In this document: positions 1-13,095 of the stretch, one piece after another
How positions within the stretch are numbered: position 1 is the first letter of the stretch
Layout of the letters: every line of letters begins with the position of its first letter
NCBI RefSeq assembly: GCF_020379485.1
Contig: NC_063437.1
Location: 20,113,726 to 20,177,725, forward strand
Length of the DNA: 64,000 nucleotides
Direction: 5' to 3'
Source: Brassica napus
Taxonomy: Eukaryota > Streptophyta > Magnoliopsida > Brassicales > Brassicaceae
The notes under the pieces: generated by a model
What the model was told of the DNA's origin: nothing
The model's input: the letters and a program-made list of their open reading frames with translations, nothing else
Database searches by the model: none
Made by a program: the position numbers and the translations under genes

Positions 1-561
1 AAACTTTCAGGTGTTTATATAGAGGTAAACAAGGTGTGCATATGAACATAGGCTAACTATTTAATACCTTAGAAAGCATATGGATTATGAGACGAGCAGA
101 GTAAACCGTCCAGTCCAATATACTTGTTATTTTTTTCTTCTTTCTCATCCCATATTGTATCATGTTATTCTGAGCATTAATTACCATTAAAATTTTCTGT
201 ATAAAATCAATTGTAATGTAAGTATGTAACTGATGTAATCATATATATTCAACTCAATTTAAGTTTACTTGTTCACAAGATATCAACAAACTAATTATTA
301 CTCCTTAGAGAAAACAGAAGAAGTAGTAGCTATTCTTATTCTATATGAAATAATGCATCTAGAGTGCGTGCCGTTTTTCTATTTTCCAGAAATCCACATG
401 TTGCCGTTTTTCTTTTTTTTCTTATCTCTTTGACTTCTTATAAAGAAGGAAACACTCACCCTCTCAGTTAATGACACGTGTCATTCGTTCCGTGACTTGT
501 CACTTTTCAAGCGACAACGTAAAGAGACCGGCGAGGCCACCCACAACTTGTGAATCTGAAA
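1..561. promoter_or_regulatory. Upstream region and leader of CYS3
   Basis: AT-rich non-coding DNA ahead of the cystatin gene. A TATA-like box (TTATAAAG, 438-445) lies about 120 bp before the start codon. A G-box core (CACGTG, 475-480) sits just downstream of it, probably in the leader. G-boxes bind bZIP and bHLH factors, which would fit stress or ABA control, but that is inference. No gene is visible before position 562. Confidence 0.45.
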
Positions 562-1035
562 ATGGAATCAAAAGCTTTCGTATCTGTTACGTTCTTGATT
601 GTAACCCTCCTTCTCTGTCGAACAATTCAACCAAGAAGTTGCAGATCAATAGAGAAAACCACGGAGAAGACGATGATTTTAGGAGGAGTTCATGATCTCC
701 GAGGAAACCAAAACAGTGGAGAGATCGAGAGTCTCGCTCGATTCGCTATTCAAGAACATAACAACAGAGAGGTTTTCAATTCCTCTCTTTTCTTGTTACA
801 AGAATCTTTGTCTGATTAACTTTTGTTTTGTTTTCTTGTCGGGTAAGTGTAGAACAAGGTTCTTGAGTTCAAGAAGATTGTAAAGGCAAGAGAACAGGTG
901 GTTGCTGGAACCATGTACTACTTAACTCTTGAAGCAAACGAAGGTGGCCAGGCCAAGAACTTCGAAGCCAAAGTTTGGGTGAAGCCGTGGATGAACTTCA
1001 AGCAGTTACAAGAGTTTAAAGAATCTTCTTCTTGA
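562..1035 (+). CDS. CYS3: Phytocystatin (cysteine protease inhibitor), CYS3-like
   Basis: Secreted inhibitor of papain-like cysteine proteases. Two exons, 562-771 and 853-1035, joined across an 81-bp GT-AG intron, give 130 residues, normal for a small plant cystatin. The start at 562 opens a hydrophobic signal peptide (about residues 5-22). The plant-specific helix [10 protein letters not shown] lies near residues 59-68 and follows the N-terminal GG of the inhibitory trunk. The first hairpin loop QVVAG is in exon 2, and the second loop has the expected Trp in PWMN. All inhibitory elements are intact. I recognise it as the orthologue of Arabidopsis At2g40880 (CYS3). It is the leftmost gene here and lies tail to tail with CYP98A3, as in Arabidopsis. 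Residues at the exon junction differ slightly from what I recall of Arabidopsis, so the exact donor is a little less certain. Confidence 0.93.
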
Positions 1036-1515
1036 ACATTTCACTTGTTCAAAGGGTAATAATCTAAATGTTTCTGCTAAATTATATGAAATAAATAAGG
1101 CTGAGATAGCTTTGTTTCAGACCAGTGTGTGTAATACTAAACTTGAAGTTAATGTAATCAAGGAACCTGTTATGGTTTCTTGTAATTTTTTTTTTGGTAA
1201 CTATAATGAGTTTAGGCTTTAGACCCTAATCTCCTCCATGGACTGGAATCAGTTTGCGCTATACTAAAAATATAGCGTAAATCATTTTTTTTTATCGGAA
1301 CTAGGAGCACAATAGTACCAACGCCTGGTTGTGTATATTTGGCTTTCTGTTTGTTATTACAATGAGAAAGAAGCTGGTTACTTTTGCTTATTTTTGATAC
1401 AACTAATCTCATCAAAAAGCTTTCAATGATAAACCACAAAAGAGACATGCACACAAAGAAAACAACAAGGCCATCAGCATCACTAGCAACAGCAGGATGT
1501 GAATCAGAAAGACGG
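1036..1515. other. Intergenic, convergent 3' ends
   Basis: Short spacer between the stop codons of CYS3 (+) and CYP98A3 (-). It should contain both 3' untranslated regions. No other coding signal seen. Confidence 0.6.
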
Positions 1516-3862
1516 TTACATATCGAAAGGCACACGTTTATAAAGTTCAGAAGGCAACCGAGGAGTGGCAACGGCTTGAACAGGAACACGCATGTAAGTA
1601 ACGAGTCCAGGGTTTTCAGACATGTCAATCTCCTCTGGTTTAGTGCCTTGAGGCGGTGTCCAAACGAAATGGTGAAGCAAATGACCCATCATCGAAGTCA
1701 CCAGATTGATACCAAGTTGTGCACCGGGACAGACTCGTCTTCCTGCTCCAAAGGGAAGCAGCCTAAAGTCATGACCTTTCATGTCAACATCTTCTTCCAA
1801 GAACCTCTCTGGTCTAAACTCTAATGGGTTTTCCCATACGGATGGGTCTCTAGCCACCGCCCAGACGTTCACATGGACGTTTGATCCTTTGGGAATGTCG
1901 TAGCCTCCTATCTTGACGTCTGCGTTGGATCGGTGAGGAAGCATCAGAGGCGTTGGAGGGTGGAGTCTGAAGGATTCTTTAACCACGCATTGCAAGTAGG
2001 GTAAGCGTGAGAAGTCTGGCTCGGTTAGGACCCGGTCACGTCCGATAACACGGTCGAATTCTTCTTGTACTTTTTGTTGTACTCTTGGATTCTTGATCAT
2101 CTCCGCCATGCCCCATTCGGCTGTTATAGCGGACGTGTCCATCCCCGCCGTGATCATATCCTGCACACACACAGAATGACCTAACGTGAGCAACAAGAAA
2201 ACTACATTACTCAAAGGGTCTAAATGGTTGTTCTGTTTTTGGTGTTAGCTAGCTCGAAAACATCAAACCAGCTAACGGAGTGTAGGACCGCGAAAATTCT
2301 AATTGAAAATTACGATCTAACTCAGCTCATTAGGTTTATAAATAAATGGTTACAACACTAATTGTTGTGCACCGTCTTAGCAAACCATTTAAGCCTAAAG
2401 ATTCAAAATGTATCTCAATTTAAGTTCATATATAAACACTAAACGCACCCATAATAGACCAATGATGGTGTCTTCACTAAGATCATACTGATCCTTCAAT
2501 GTAAGCAACGCATCAACGAAATGCTGTTTGGCTCCACTAGACTTTTGACGTGCCAAAGTGTGCTCCTCCATGATAGCTCGCGTGAGGAGGTCCCTACGAG
2601 CTCCGTGCTTAGCAAACGCCTTCTCATCCGCCGGAAACATCCACCGGAGCCAGGGGATGTGTTCAGCTATCGACAGTGAAGCACCTAGCTTCAGACCGTT
2701 GGATACTATGGCCTTGAACTCAAGCCCTTGCTCGTCCATCACACCTTCTGCGTTCACAAAACGCTTCCCGAACGCTAGGCGCGTTATGTTGTTGAACGCA
2801 ACCGCTCCTAAGTACTTCCTCAGTTGTAATCCTTTCGTTTTATTTTCTGAAGACGGAATATATCAGACATAATAAGTTTATGGGGTTATAATGAGTTGAA
2901 TTTAGTTAGAGTTGGTTGATTTAAAAAATAAAAAAATATTTTTTAAGTTGTAAAATTTTTGAAGAGTTTTTTTTTGTATTTTAAAAGTTTATGAAAATAT
3001 TCAAATATAATAATTTTAAGAATCTAAAGGATATATGCAATATTCTGAAGAAAAAAATTATAAGTTAAACTGTTTATAATTCTTTGAAGACCAATGAATT
3101 GTTTATGATGCTAAATAATCATTGATCCAATAAACTAGATTTTAGTAAAAATGTTTTTTTTTTTTTTTAGTAAAAATGTTAATTTAGTTGAAAATGTTAG
3201 CATATCATTACAAATTCATTTCTCATACGAATGTTAGTAGTGCGAAGAGTTATTAATTTGATTATTCAATCACAAATAAATTAGCATAATTAGATTATTT
3301 ATTAATATAAATCAGATTCATAAATAAATAGTAGTCTTTTGTATGAAAGATTGACCTAAAATGATATTGATGCCGTACCAGGAACGTTACAGTCTCTGAA
3401 GACGGACTCAACCATGGCAGTGACTTCATCTTCACGTATAGGTCTAAGAGACTCGAGTCGTTTAGGTGTGAAGAGCTCAAGCGTGCAAACTTTTCTCACC
3501 TTCACGTAGTGTGGCCCATAATCAGCCCATATAAGATCCTGACCGTTGCGGCTGAATGCTTCCGTCGATCTATTCCGGTGCCGGTCGGCGAGTTTCTGGT
3601 CGTGTTCTTTGAGGACTTCTTTAGCTAGCTCGGAGCTAGATACGACCACGTTTAAGATAGAACCAATCCAGACCGATATGATTGGTCCGTAGGTTTGAGC
3701 CCACTCATAGTAGCATCTGAACCGGACCGGTTTTATGTCGTTGAGGTTACCGACGATAGGCTTGGGACGTGGGCCTGGTGGGAACTTGAATCTCAGCCGT
3801 TGAATCAGCTTGTAAGAGACGACGGCGGCAAGTGTCGCCGCCGCTATAAGGAACCACGACAT
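1516..3862 (-). CDS. CYP98A3: Cytochrome P450 CYP98A3, p-coumaroyl shikimate 3'-hydroxylase
   Basis: ER-membrane monooxygenase that 3-hydroxylates p-coumaroyl shikimate/quinate, the step to caffeoyl esters for G and S lignin and other phenylpropanoids. Three exons on the minus strand (3862-3379, 2846-2449, 2160-1516) give 508 residues, the usual CYP98A3 length. Visible features in order: N-terminal anchor ([15 protein letters not shown]), proline-rich hinge [12 protein letters not shown]-helix oxygen-binding motif [10 protein letters not shown]-helix KESFR (ExxR), PERF, and haem loop [10 protein letters not shown] with its Cys. Start chosen at 3862 because it opens the anchor; a codon five residues upstream is not ATG. 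Near-identical to what I recall of At2g40890, and flanked as in Arabidopsis. Possible regulators are the AC elements upstream. Frame open, no damage. Confidence 0.97.
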
Positions 3863-6800
3863 GGGATTGGTCAGCAAACTATTAGTAAAAAGGAGAAAAA
3901 GTATAAATTGAATTCACTTCTAGAATTCTAGATAGATGTGGTCGAGACTTTGAGTTATATTAGGGAAGGGGTTGGTGAACCGAATTATTTTGTTTATTTT
4001 AAAATGAAAATTGGGAAATATTTAGCTTTTAGCAAACACATTATCTTTTAGACTTAAATATGGAATTAAATCGCAAAGTTCACGGCACAAACAAAAAAGT
4101 GGACGATGTCCATTATTGATGATGTTAGGGGGAAGTTGGCAGAGAAAAAAATACAGAAGTGGAAAAAAGCTACATTATTTTTTAACTTTTCATTAAGATC
4201 GGTAGTTTATACAGTTAAGGAAAATTTTCATAGAAAAAATCATTGCTTTGGATTTCACTGGTTACTTTTTTTTTGAACAAATTGAGGTGAAATCCATCCA
4301 CTTGAGATTTTTTTCTTAACAACTTTTCATCATTTTTGTTCAACTTTTCATAATAATGTGTGAACAGTAGTGTTTTATATATTCACTAATATAGTATTAT
4401 TGCGGCAAGGAGTATATTTTTCTGTTTTATTTCATAATTTTACACTAATATCTTTACATAATTTGTCAACGGAATTAAATAGTTTATGAGAAATGTTGGT
4501 TTTTCCAGTGTATAAAATGTAAAATGTTAAACCATTAGACAAAAAAATAAAATGTTATTATATTATATAGTTTTACTGTCAACAAATGTATTTAGTTGAA
4601 TATCAAGCATTACTGCATGAATGTTCAAATACATGCACGTTAGGTAGCTGTTAGTTAAATAAGGATCGCACGTTAACAATAAAAACTAGGGAACAGAAAG
4701 ACTGCAAACATATTTTCTTATAAAGATAGAATCACAATCAGCTTCCTTCTAAGTGTATCTATCTTCTTCGAAAATAGCAAAGTCTAATCGACACTAAACT
4801 AGTATTGTTGCGTCTCCTGCCAGTGCCATCACTAAAATTATATAATCATTTTTTCTATTTCAAATTTTGAAAACATTCGTTTGACGGTATTAAATGCTTA
4901 TTTGTCTCTCCCTACATAAGATAAGACCGAGGTCACAAGCGTTTTGTTAGCGAGTGGGGAAGGGTAGGAAGCTTTAGTTTTGAGGTTGGTGTCAGGGCCA
5001 CGTCACCTTTATTGGCAATCACATGAAGTAGAGAGGGTTGGTACGATTCAACCAGAGATAGCTGCGTGCGATAGATAATGGTTTATACTCGCTCATTACA
5101 AATCAAACTCTGTTTTTATTTCACCAATTGAATTTTCAACAAAAACTAGTATGTTCACCTCAAATGTATGTACGAGATCATGATCTAATCAATAATTAAT
5201 CAATTCTTAAGAAATAACTATGTTGCTTTTGTTTCAAAACCAAAAAAAGTGCGGGAGATTCGGTGTTGTGTGTTGTGGGCTTGTGGGACAGATAAGTAGG
5301 TGGGTGTGTTTGGTGAGACGTAAAATTTGTTTACTTTTGCGTACTTTTTCTGTAGAAGACTTGTTAAAAAATTTGTTATTATATTCATATAGGTGAAATG
5401 TTATTTTATATTCATTATAGGTGGGCTTAATCATTCAATATGTGGCTCCATAAGAAGCAAGTGTTATTTAATTTTGTAACACATATAGACCCTACTTTCT
5501 CATGGGTTAAATTTGAATGCCTGGCATAACTTCTCCCAATTTAATGATGTTCAGCGAACATATATATTGTTGTTGAACATGTTTTTTTACATTCACTTTT
5601 TGTCTTCCAGTTTAATGATTTTTAAACATACATTTATTTGTTGAAGATATTAGACTATTTTCATTGTATTTTGATATTCTTTTATTTAATATAGATAAAT
5701 TCTGAATTTACTCCAAAGTATTTAAAAATAATAATATTTAAATATTTAAACAAAATAGAGAAATTTAATTCTTCTCTTAAATATACAAATATTACTTTTA
5801 ATTATAAATAGATATGAAATATAGTAAATATATATTATTATAGAAAACAATATAGAAATGAGTTAAAAATGTTCATTCGTTAAAGAAAGGTTGGAGATGC
5901 TTTTACATGTAGTTTTAGTTTATTTTACCAACAATATATATTATATAGATCTGATACTGGACACGAAATATATGTAACTTTGTCATATAACCTTTAATCC
6001 TTTATATATATTGATTTGACTGGTTCAGTTCATATATTTCCGACTGGATTTCTATTCGGGGTTTATAATGGGTTTTATTCCGAACACTATCAAGCCTTTG
6101 GGCTTGTGTAAGCTTTGCCTAATGTTTTAATTTGTATCTACTTGGAAACTTGACCAACAGTTTCATTTGTCATCATTAGCCAATTAAAACACACAAATGG
6201 AGTAAATTAAATGCATAATAATATAGAGTACAAATTTCTCAAAATGAGCCAATTTCCATTATCCTCTTCTAACTCATTATCTTCCATGCTTTTTATGGCT
6301 TAATGTAAATTTCTAAGGATAAAATAAAAGTCTAAATTGTGTACTTTTGCTGCTAATATTGAAAAAACTACTATTAGTACATAAAATCCAATTGTGATTG
6401 TATTTTGTATAAAAAATATTTTTTTAAAAAATCATATATGATCATATCAAAAATTTAAAATATTATGTTTTCTAATAAATTTGTGAATTTTAATCATTTT
6501 AGAGAGGTTGAAAGCCATTACCCTGAAGAGAAAGATATTTAACAATAAAATAAATAGAAAAGAAAGAATAATAGCCAAGTTTTTGGATGTTCATCTGATT
6601 AATTTGATTTCTGTTATGATTATGGATCTTAATTCTCCTAAAAGATATAATAATAATAATTAACAAATTGATTAGTTTATAAGTGAAAGCTTGTATACCA
6701 ACACATAGTATGAAACAAAGGAAATACAATTTTCATTATCTGTCTTCACTAAATCCACAAATAATGTATGTAGAAGTTGGATACTATAATACCAAATGCA

Positions 6801-6997
6801 GTGATTTACATAAGCTCATAGCTAGTTAAAGATCAAAATGGACGGTACATGGAATCCTTGGTTTAGAAACCATAATAAAACTTTTGAAGCGGAGGAAGGA
6901 ATTAAAACAAGTATCAAAAAGATGCCACTCTTCTCCCAACTTTGCCTCAAACAAAAAAGGGTCATCTACATAGCACCGTGAAACGTTATCCACATTT
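3863..6997. promoter_or_regulatory. CYP98A3 upstream region with AC-type elements
   Basis: Three kilobases without a gene between the CYP98A3 start and the UMAMIT11 stop, so mostly CYP98A3 promoter. Three exact AC-II cores (ACCAACC, read on the minus strand) occur at 3970-3976, 4985-4991 and 5036-5042; such sites bind MYB activators of phenylpropanoid genes. The nearest is about 110 bp before the start codon. The rest is AT-rich with no supported coding sequence, RNA gene or clear transposon. Confidence 0.4.
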
Positions 6998-9073
6998 TCA
7001 CAACCAAAAACCACAACCAATAACCAGAACCACTGCCGATGATTCCTTCTCTTCCGCCTTGATTTTCCCGGTTTCAATATCCTCATGAGCTTCGTCGATT
7101 TTCGGCATTATGGAGAGACCATTATTGCCACTACAACACTTAACGGCTTCTAAAGTTGTGTTATCTTCACGGCATATTGCTTCACCGTCATCGTCTACGT
7201 GCTTTGCCCATAACACGGTGTAGACTCCCACCGTCAAAACAACCACTCCAATACCCCTAAAAGATTAATTTTCGTTAAATTAATTAAAACGAAATAGCCA
7301 AAACTAAACCATGTATATATCATAATGAACAAGTTGTTGTTAACGCACCCTCCAAGATAGGTTCCTTGGCCGAGAACAAAGAAGCTCATTATGGAGACAA
7401 TGACAACGACAAGAGGGTTAAAAGCAGTGACGAAGACAGGCCCCTTTCGCTGCATCATAAGTCCTTGAATGTAGTAAGCTATGCTCGACGACATTATTCC
7501 CTGTGAACAATCAAAATATATAAGTATCAACTTCATCCATAATTTGTGAATGGATCTTTAATTTGTGTTATAGAAAAGTGCTTTAAATTTAAAACGGACC
7601 GCGTATGCAGAAGCGAGAAGATTCATGTCAAAACCGATGTTCAAAGGCGAAGGATTATGTTCCATTACGAAGGTTAGGGCTAAAGACTGCAACGTTCCCA
7701 TGAAACATACCATGGTTGATAACGAGAGATGGGCTGAGTATTTCTTCAAAGTCGATGCCTAACAAAAAAACATATAACCTGCTTAGTTGGTTAAATTCAT
7801 ATATATTTAATTTTTATATATTCTATAACAAAATGTCTAAATTAAAATCTAAGAGAATTTTTATTTTGAATATTTTAATCCAATCATGTTTTTTGTCTTC
7901 ATTATAAATCTTGTCTGTATTGTAATAAATCGAAAAAATTTAAATGGAACTTTAATTATACTTTAGTATATTAATCAATCTAAACTAAACAATTTGGCTT
8001 ATCATTGACCAATCTAAGCGTTTATTGATTTATCTATCCGCACAATCTTAGATTCTAATCAAGTCCCACGAAACTATATAACACCAACTACTTTTTTAGA
8101 TTTGATCAATAAATGATACCTGAAGAATGAAGAACGACGCCCATGAGAGGGAGGCTATGAGGAGGAAGATGGTGGCTTTAAGATAATCACCGGCCAGCGG
8201 CGAAGAGGCGGTGGTGAGTTGAGATCGGAAGGAGCTGATGAACGGGCCTTTGTATAATATCATCAGCATTGATCCAACCACTGTCACTAATGTCCCCACC
8301 ACTTTGACTTGGCATCTTACTTTTCTCATGTCCACTTTCTCCATCCTTTTTTCATATTCAAATATTGACATAAACACATCAATATTTCATAATTTATACA
8401 TCTACTTATGAATGTGTAACCAAAAAAAACATCTACTTATGAATATTGATGCATATCCACGTATGCCAACAATATAAATAAAATATTGCTTTTACGTATC
8501 TATTTATGGATTTACCTGAAAAGAGTGGCGAGGATAAAGGTAATAGCGGGCACGATGTTGCTGACGGCCGTGGAAAACGTCGGAGATGTGAGTTTCAGAC
8601 CGATGTAGTATAGGTTCTGATCAATCACAGGCCTGTTTTAATAACACCATACTTGTTAGCCTTATAATTATAACAATTTTCATACATTCAACGAGAGAAA
8701 AAAGTTTTGGAGATGGTTTAAGAAGACTAACCCAAGAAGAGCAAGAACAAATATGTGCATGAATATTGAAAACGTCATCTTTGACCTCACTTTCCTACAA
8801 AATCCCCCAAAACGCATAAATATTACAAAACGCATCAAAAGAAACATTAACTGTTTGTCTCTGATGAGTACTAATATCTTTGTACCTTTCGGAGAGAAAT
8901 GCGAAAGGTGCGATCGCGGCTGTGGCAAAAGCGTTGCGGTATGCAACAAGAACGTAATGGCTCATACCACGGTCAAGGACGGTTTTAGTGACCAGGTTCA
9001 TACCGGCGTATCCAAACTGAAGACAAATCATTGCAAAGTATGGTTTAGCTGATTCTGATATCCTTAATCCCAT
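6998..9073 (-). CDS. UMAMIT11: UMAMIT/nodulin MtN21-type EamA transporter, UMAMIT11-like
   Basis: Multi-pass plasma- or endomembrane transporter of the drug/metabolite superfamily; relatives move amino acids in both directions. Seven exons: 9073-8886, 8794-8732, 8632-8516, 8345-8120, 7758-7600, 7500-7349, 7256-6998, giving 387 residues. The N-terminus MGLRISESAKPYFAMICLQF and the motif VAYRNAFATAAIAPFAF are typical of the family's first EamA repeat; SLSWASFFILQ and FNPLVVVIVSIMSFFVLGQ belong to the second half. All splice sites are GT-AG. The cytosolic tail is acidic (IMPKIDEAHEDIETGK). The last residues differ from the Arabidopsis protein I recall (At2g40900), while a similar ending is present in another frame, so a small 3' frameshift seems to have changed the terminus. 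Same strand as CYP98A3, as in Arabidopsis. Confidence 0.92.
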
Positions 9074-12000
9074 CTCAACTCGTTAGGACAAAAGAGAGTT
9101 AGGAACAGAGAGGAGAGAAACACTTGGAGAATGTGCTTTACTCTGAGAGCCAAGTGGTGAGAGGTTCTTTGTATTTATATTCGGATTTGTTCAGTGTTCT
9201 CTGCTTTCTTCTTTTCATTTTTTATTTTCTATTAACGTTATTAAAATTTATTTTATTTTATAATGACGTCGTAACAATTGTGTGTCATGAATTCATTATC
9301 TCGAAAGTAAGTGGATAAAAACACTCTATATGTAAATATTCGGTTTATATGACTTTATAAAACCAGTCATATTAATTAGGTAAAAAAACTTGTGGCTACA
9401 AAAACTCGAGATTAAGAGTGTGACTGATGTGGAACAAACGAGTTGATTAGTTTAATACACTAGTAGGTACAATTATATTATGTTTCTAAATATTTTTCGT
9501 ATTAGGCTGTAGTTGCAGATAGAGCGGCATAACGGATATACTCGAGATGATGATTCTTTATATAGTTAGTAACATGTGCAAATGAAAAAAAAAAACTTGT
9601 GCACTGTACTACTATCGGTCTTGAGCAACCCCAATGATAGTTTTTAATACTTTTATTAGTGTATGTATATAAAAATATATTAAAATTTTGAAAACCCAAC
9701 CAATAATATCTTATTTGACATATTGTTGGTTGGGTTTCCAAATTTTTTAATATACTTTTAGTTAATAATTATTATTATACATATACAATAATATGTAACC
9801 TGAAAATTTCATGGTAAAAAACTACTATTGGAGTTGCTCACACTTAATCATGCATGAATGTCAGTGACACGTACTATTAACATTTAATTGGCCTAAAAAT
9901 TTTATGCACAGTACTGCTATTAACTCACTGGAAACAATCCTACGGCTGTGGTTGAAAGTTGTGGTAGGCTAAAAGTATATAGAACTTTTCTTACTGGAAC
10001 AATACTGCTAAAACAAATTAGGGTTATCTGGTTTAAATCTTATACACAATAAGAATATATAGTATATTTTTGTTGGTTAATGTATAAAAGGAATTTGACA
10101 AATCGACCAACCAAGCCACTACAAAACGATACGCATTGTAATATGGCGTTATATACGTATATGGAGTGTGGCGTATGGGGACACATCTCCTACACTCTTA
10201 ATCACAAATGATCGATCTTAAGAGGTTTAATCAATTAAGGAACACAAGGTGACAAAGTGAACTGCACGTGGCTGCAACAATCGATTGGATTCAATCCTAT
10301 ATACGGTTGGGACCCATATCTAGAAACTACCATTTCTATCTGAAATTGCATTCTTAATCCCATAATGAATTTGGACAACGTTTTCTATAACTTGATATAA
10401 AATCAACTAAAATTGAATATATTTGGTGGGTTCCTTTTCTTATGATAGAAGAATTTGAGTATATATGTATGTGAATGCGTATGATTATATGCGAGTGCAA
10501 ATGCGTATATATGTCAGTGCGTTTGTATACATATATTATATGCACCTGTTGATATCAATCAGCATAGAATTGCTTATCCCGTTATCCGAAATGAAAGCCT
10601 CTTAAAAAAAAAAAGAATTGCTTATCCGAAATGTGAACCACATAATACTAAATTAATGCGTACAGAAAAGCTAACCACATCTCAATAATTCATTGGATTC
10701 TTTTTTATATAGTATTATATCACTAAATATCGCATCTTTTATCAGTTTATGTCTCAAACCCTTCACATATTTTTTATAATGTAGTTGAGCTGAGCACCCA
10801 TTATCTTTTATAGAATATGCATTAATGTCAGTTTAAGGGACAATTGTGGCTACTTTTCTTGAGGAACGTTTACGTGGAACTCGTATCCTTTATTTAATTT
10901 GGTTAATTATATAGATTCAATTGTATCATACTAGGTCCCATTAATTTATAGGTATCTATGCTAAGAAGAACTCATTGGAAGTATTTTTATTATGATTTTT
11001 TTTTTTTCAAACTAATTCACAAAAAGTTTAATGATTCGATCCTAAAGTAATTACGTGTCTCACGCTTACTTGTCTATATATTAGTTTAGAATTAATGGGT
11101 TTTGACTAAGTGACTCGGTGTTATATCGGTATATCTTATGCTGAATACATACCAACATTCACAAATAATTAAGAGAACACGTAATGACATTTTGCACACA
11201 AAAAAAGAAGAAATTTTGCAAAAATAAAAGGAAACAAGTGTATAATGAACTCACCATGGCACTTAGTAGGATATGCATTTTGATATATTTATATAGCAAG
11301 CTCCATATCTCTAGTTTTATTATTTATGTTGATGAAATTAATTATCACCCAAAAAAAAAGAAATTAAGTATAACCCTATATGTAAAAGATGAAACTCTAA
11401 TTTGATTTATCATCTTAATAGAATAAGGTAATGATTTCCTTTTTGTGAAAATTAGATAATGATTTTTGCGAAGTAATTCCGCCAGTTTTATTATGTTCAG
11501 TTACATAATGATCCCTTAGACATTATTGTGGCTACAGAGATGAGCATCCCTTGCTTGCGTATCAAAGTTTCAAGTTATAAGGAAACAAATTGAAAATGTA
11601 ACTACAGATGAAAAGATGCACTTTGTGTCATGCATGTGAATGTGGATGTGTAGATTCCACGTAAATCGAGTCAGAAACACGTGTCGAGGCATCATGATTT
11701 AGTTACCTAATCGAATATTTTACGTCTCTGCGATTGGGGAACTACATGCTTACATAGAATCCATCTGACAAAGTCTGGCAGATATATCAAACTTCTTTTG
11801 CGTACAAAAATCATTCGTACAATCTAATTAAATAACTTTCAGCTTTCAATATGATTCACATATTTCTACCAAATTCGAGCTGAACCATGAATTCTCTCCG
11901 GCGTCTATATCTCCACATCATTCTCTATCTTTTTATTTGTTCCGGTAATTTTATATTTTTCATTTTTACTATAAAAGAAAACTGTGAGTAGTAGTACCTT

Positions 12001-13095
12001 ATCATAGATAACATATCTCTATTGGTGGACGCAATACTAAAATTTTCTTTTAAGAATGCAAAATTTGAAGTTCACTCAGTGCGCATTATATATTAGATCC
12101 ATAGAAGAATGGTGAGTAATATCAAAAAAGGTTTAGGATTATAACTACCTAAAAACTTGTGTGCCTATATATGTATAGACATAAATATTAACTGAAAAGA
12201 TAATCAATGTTTTAGGGGTGGGTTTATAAAAAAACGCATGATTTGATTAGAACACTCGGGAAGAAGAATCAAAGAAAGTGGATGCGGGTCAAAAGTGCAG
12301 GTGCGTTTTTGGGTAGTAAAGAGAAATGGGAAAAGAGGGCAACAGATCCAAATGGTCATCTAATCAGTAATCACCCTCTAGCAACTTCATTTCCACACAC
12401 AAACTTTTGGGCCTACACCTTTCTTTGTCTTTTTTTTTCTTCCTTTCTTTTGGTTGAAAATGGCATTTTAGCAATTTTGCAGTTTCATATCTTTATACAA
12501 ACATTTGGAGAGGAGGAAAAGGTCAAACAATATTTACATAATCACAAGGTAATTGATTGTTGGATTATATGCACTCTAAAGCACTATCCTTTCATTGGGT
12601 TTTGGTTCATTCAACATATCTTTGGATTATCAGAAAAGTTCAATCCGTGATCTTTCTAAACCCACGTCATTTAATATTAGTTTCATCTCAGTTGTTACTC
12701 AATCAAGTGACCGCTGCTAAAAATATATAAATATATCAAGTGACCATACATGATACTTTTTTTCTTCAAATACCAAACAAAGGTAAGCCTAAAGTACTAT
12801 TGTCATTCCATTATCCAAGCTGAAATACTCTAACCACAACATGTATTTGCATACTCTTGTTTGCTTAGATGAAGACATGGCAAACTAATCTTTCTTTTTC
12901 ACCTTCCAACAATATCTAATATTTCCATTTTCAACTTGCAACAAGATCAAATTCCTACAATGACATTAAAATGTCACAATATTTTTCTTATTTTTCTTTA
13001 TTTTTGCAAATTATTACATTGCTCAAACTTCACTTTTATAAACAACACAACAAATGCCATCATACTAAAATCTACCTATCAACTAATAAACCATA
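9074..13095. other. Gene-poor intergenic region
   Basis: Four kilobases with no gene I can support. It starts with the UMAMIT11 leader and promoter. It holds one MITE (9622-9840, listed separately), scattered G-box cores (for example near 10264 and 11681) and AT-rich DNA. An isolated signal-peptide-like exon candidate is at 11887-11945. The Arabidopsis F-box genes that I recall between the UMAMIT11 and UBP5 positions are not here. Confidence 0.5.
9622..9840. mobile_element. Foldback MITE, 219 bp
   Basis: The ends form an imperfect inverted repeat: TGAGCAACCCCAATGATAG on the left, and TGAGCAACTCCAATAGTAG reading in from the right. The middle also folds back: AAACCCAACCAATAATAT pairs with ATATTGTTGGTTGGGTTT. 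Almost the whole element is therefore a hairpin. No clear target duplication. No coding capacity, so non-autonomous; superfamily not assigned. Confidence 0.7.

Noticed and set aside
5520..5900. Possible AT-rich MITE upstream of CYP98A3
   Set aside because: Short GTTCAGCGAACA-type palindromes are present but I could not find matching ends or a target duplication.
8396..8450. Short tandem duplication CATCTACTTATGAAT in a UMAMIT11 intron
   Set aside because: Real but trivial; two copies only, with no effect on splice sites.
12243..12650. Open frame of 135 codons on plus
   Set aside because: No family motif, AT-rich and Phe-rich composition, no splice or promoter support.
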